This document shows, one piece after another, positions 61,501 through 64,000 of a stretch of DNA of 64,000 nt. The stretch spans positions 13,571,001 through 13,635,000 of the forward strand of contig JAFREQ010000003.1 in assembly GCA_025331565.1 (NCBI GenBank). Direction: 5' to 3'. This stretch comes from Holacanthus passer (taxonomy: Eukaryota; Chordata; Actinopteri; Pomacanthidae). Below the pieces are notes generated by a model that was not told the DNA's origin, did no database searches, and worked only from the letters and a program-made list of their open reading frames with translations. Position 1 is the first letter of the stretch. Each line of letters opens with the position of its first letter. The position numbers and the translations under genes were made by a program.

Positions 61501-64000
61501 ACCTAGTGTTCTTCTAAAGGGCAGTTACTCACTGTGTATTTTGCTGTTTAATTTGGAGGACTTGTTAGGACTTTTTCAACACAGTAGCAGTGGCAAATAG
61601 ACCAAATGAAATGGTTTAAATCTTGCTGCCTGGGACAACCTGGCAAATGCTACTGTTAATCCCAGGGAAAACTCTTATCACACTGTACAGCAGGCCGTCA
61701 GGGAAGACAAGTGATTGTGCTCAATTTTCTATTAATCTGACATAATCATTGGTTGGGACTTTTCCTTGTCATTCCTTAAAGGACACAAGTATTGGGATCT
61801 CGCAGACTTATTGTTGTGGTTAAAGTGGTTTTCAAATATGATTACAGCATCTGGTGTTTCCTAAGTGTGGTAAGTGAGTCAGGTTCAGCACAGGAGGGCC
61901 TGTGGTCTGGCCAGTTCAGCCACTGTGGGTAACCTGCCGTTCCCCTCGGCCTTGTAACACTGGGACTATACATGTGCCCTCTGTGGCCTTTGTTCTGATG
62001 CTGTTTGTTGTCTCGAGTCATTGAGTTGTGGTGTCTGAACATGTACCCTTCAGACGAGAGAACGGAAACAGTGAGGGACAGGGTCAGGTATTGGCATGTA
62101 CTTTTCTCTATTTGTGAACAAGCTGACAGAGCAAATTGAAAACTGAATTCTTACGGACCCGGTCTCTGCTGTAGGAGTTGCCTCCCTCTCTCTTCCCTCA
62201 CTTCCTACCTCTGACCAGACCACAGTAACAGAGGAAGCACATCTTTTCACAAGCTGCCTCTAATTGATACCGTTGAGCCCTGGGAACCCAGTGCGTGGTT
62301 TTAGTACTCTGCAAAATGCGTGCAAAGCACAACAGCCTGCAGTATGCCACCCTCTGGGACACCACAGGTTATTTACAACCAGACAACCAGTCTGGCCCAG
62401 GTTCTCGTATAGTTTCATTTAAGTAAGTTTAGAAAAAAAAAATACCCACCGCACTTGGATGTGACCCTTGCCAAGCCTTTCATCAAATAGCTACAGTGAG
62501 AGAGGGCAAGAGTTGAATCCAATCCAGGGCTGTAATCTCAGCCTTAGGGGGCTTTTCACTAAATGGCTGTGTGGGCTCTGAAAGAATGAAACCAGATATA
62601 TATGTAGGTTAAGTTCCTACTGTTGATGCTGGCTTTCTGCTACTGTTTCTCTCCATACTTTTGCTTTTCCTCACCAGCTACACCTGTGAAATACTCAGAG
62701 TTGTTGAAATCAGTGATCTTATTTTTAATTAATCATGTTAAGTATATAGTTATGGGCTGTATATTTTTGTGTTTGCACATGCAGCATGTATGTGGCATTA
62801 CCAAATCCAATCAAATGTGGTGTAAATTGACAAGCTCTAATGTAGCTTGTCATGGCTTGGTGAGGCAGACGAGTCTGACATCTCTCCAGATGGAGAACAG
62901 CTTGTGTTGTATTGTATTTCACAGACAGAGCCAACTCTCTCGTTCGCTCTCTTTCTCTCTCGCTCGCTCTCTGTCATCATGAATAAAATCACACTGGTGA
63001 CAGATTGATGGAATCATGATGGTTTACAGGGTTGATTTCAGTGGTTTATTTTGGCTGAGCACTGACCCTCAGTATCTGTGGTCATGGTGTTTCTCCTCAT
63101 CTTTGACCTCTCGCATGTGTGACTTTCCCCTCCGGCTATTTTGCCAAGTGAGGTCTTCCTCCTTCGACAGAAGGTGGATGCACACAATTGGCGCGAGTTT
63201 ATTTTTGATCCGAGGAGGAAGTTTGGGTTGGGAGAAAGTGTGCACAACTGTTTTTCCTTTAGCAGCCCCTGAGGTTTGAGGATCTGGAGAGAAGTGCTGT
63301 CAGCTGCTCTGACAGAATAATGAGACTCCTTAAATGCGCTCTCAAGAAAAATACATTTTTCATGTGAGAGAAATTGAGGGTATGCAAAAGCGAAAATAGC
63401 GGAGCTGGCATGAAAGAAAGAATGACTGATAGAGCATTAAGGCATTAGATAGAAGGTCTGATCCATGATTGTTTAAGTGTGACTGTGAAAGCTTCAAGGC
63501 TATCCGTTTTAGTCTGCAGTGAGCACATGTTGTCCTGACTGTGAACTCTTGCTGCTTGGGGTCTTACAACATTTACCTGATGAGATGTTAAGAGGGCCCA
63601 AAACCACACCGGATCCCCCGAGCGGCTCTTCCAAACGTGTCCAGCCTGTATAGTAGACACATTTCTCGCCACCACATGGTAGAAACATCAGCGGCTGTTT
63701 TAATTAGGAAGCAGTCGAAGGGAAATCCATCCCCGGCCCTGCTGGCTTTGTTTTCATTTGTGTGAGTGACTGCTGGGGTCCCTGATGAAGACCCAAACCT
63801 GCAGACACACGAGGCTCACGACTGTTCAAACAAACTGTCAAAAAACCTCAAAACCCTCTATTTGCCTGCCAAAAACCGTTGACCTTAGCAAGTCTTTTAG
63901 CCTCATGGTGAGGCTTAATGTTTTACTCTCCAGAAACAAGCAGCGTTATCTCAGAAGAAGACAAATTACGCTGAGGAGAGAGACACTTATATCTAGAAAC
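58501..64000 (+). other. tmtc2: tmtc2 intron 1, last part in window
   Basis: No exon 2. There is a CA repeat at 59480-59495 and a CT/CGCT-rich tract at 62935-62975. The segment 59850-60330 is compositionally distinct and repeat-free and could be regulatory (see findings). Confidence 0.6.
62935..62975. repeat. CT-rich microsatellite with CGCT interruptions
   Basis: An imperfect pyrimidine tract with repeated CGCTCT and CTTTCTCT words. Confidence 0.9.

Noticed and set aside
1..64000. CRISPR arrays, bacterial operons, prophage or a viral gene set
   Set aside because: No regularly spaced direct repeats, no Shine-Dalgarno-led gene runs and no viral genes recognised. The introns and repeats are vertebrate in type.

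Overview
The window looks like nuclear DNA of a ray-finned fish, probably a spiny-rayed teleost. Genes have short exons with GT-AG introns. The two recognisable proteins are vertebrate orthologs. Intergenic DNA is AT-rich, with dinucleotide microsatellites and fragments of several dispersed repeats that I know from teleost genomes. Nothing bacterial or viral was recognised.

Region 1 (about 0.3-13.6 kb, minus strand) is a complete cracr2a gene (EFCAB4B, long form also called RAB46). I resolved 17 coding exons by hand. Every splice phase closes, giving a 721-residue protein: two EF-hands, a long coiled coil, an acidic serine- and glutamine-containing linker, and a C-terminal Rab GTPase ending in a CC prenylation motif. 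A likely non-coding first exon lies near 13.46-13.6 kb. A cluster of three CCAAT boxes lies about 350-450 bases upstream of it. Bases 1-180 may be the 3' tail of a convergent neighbour.

Region 2 (about 14-51 kb) is a 37-kb stretch with no gene I can recognise. It holds repeat fragments, several present in two or three copies in the window, two elements with inverted ends, microsatellites, a perfect 16-bp hairpin and a strong G-quadruplex candidate. The longest open frame of the window (35.6-36.4 kb) is here but has no support as a gene.

Region 3 (about 50.9-64 kb, plus strand) is the 5' end of tmtc2. It has a CpG-rich promoter and leader with several short upstream ORFs, then coding exon 1 (first 27 residues plus two bases of codon 28). 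About 11.9 kb of intron 1 follows, and exon 2 lies beyond the window.

The two genes point away from each other. CRACR2A is a calcium-sensing regulator of store-operated calcium entry and a Rab GTPase. TMTC2 is an ER membrane protein of the TMTC family, which O-mannosylates cadherins. Both touch ER calcium biology, but nothing in the sequence shows shared control. I found no convincing undescribed system. The best leads are regulatory: a TG repeat at a cracr2a splice donor, upstream ORFs in both leaders, the CCAAT cluster, and the hairpin and G4 structures.
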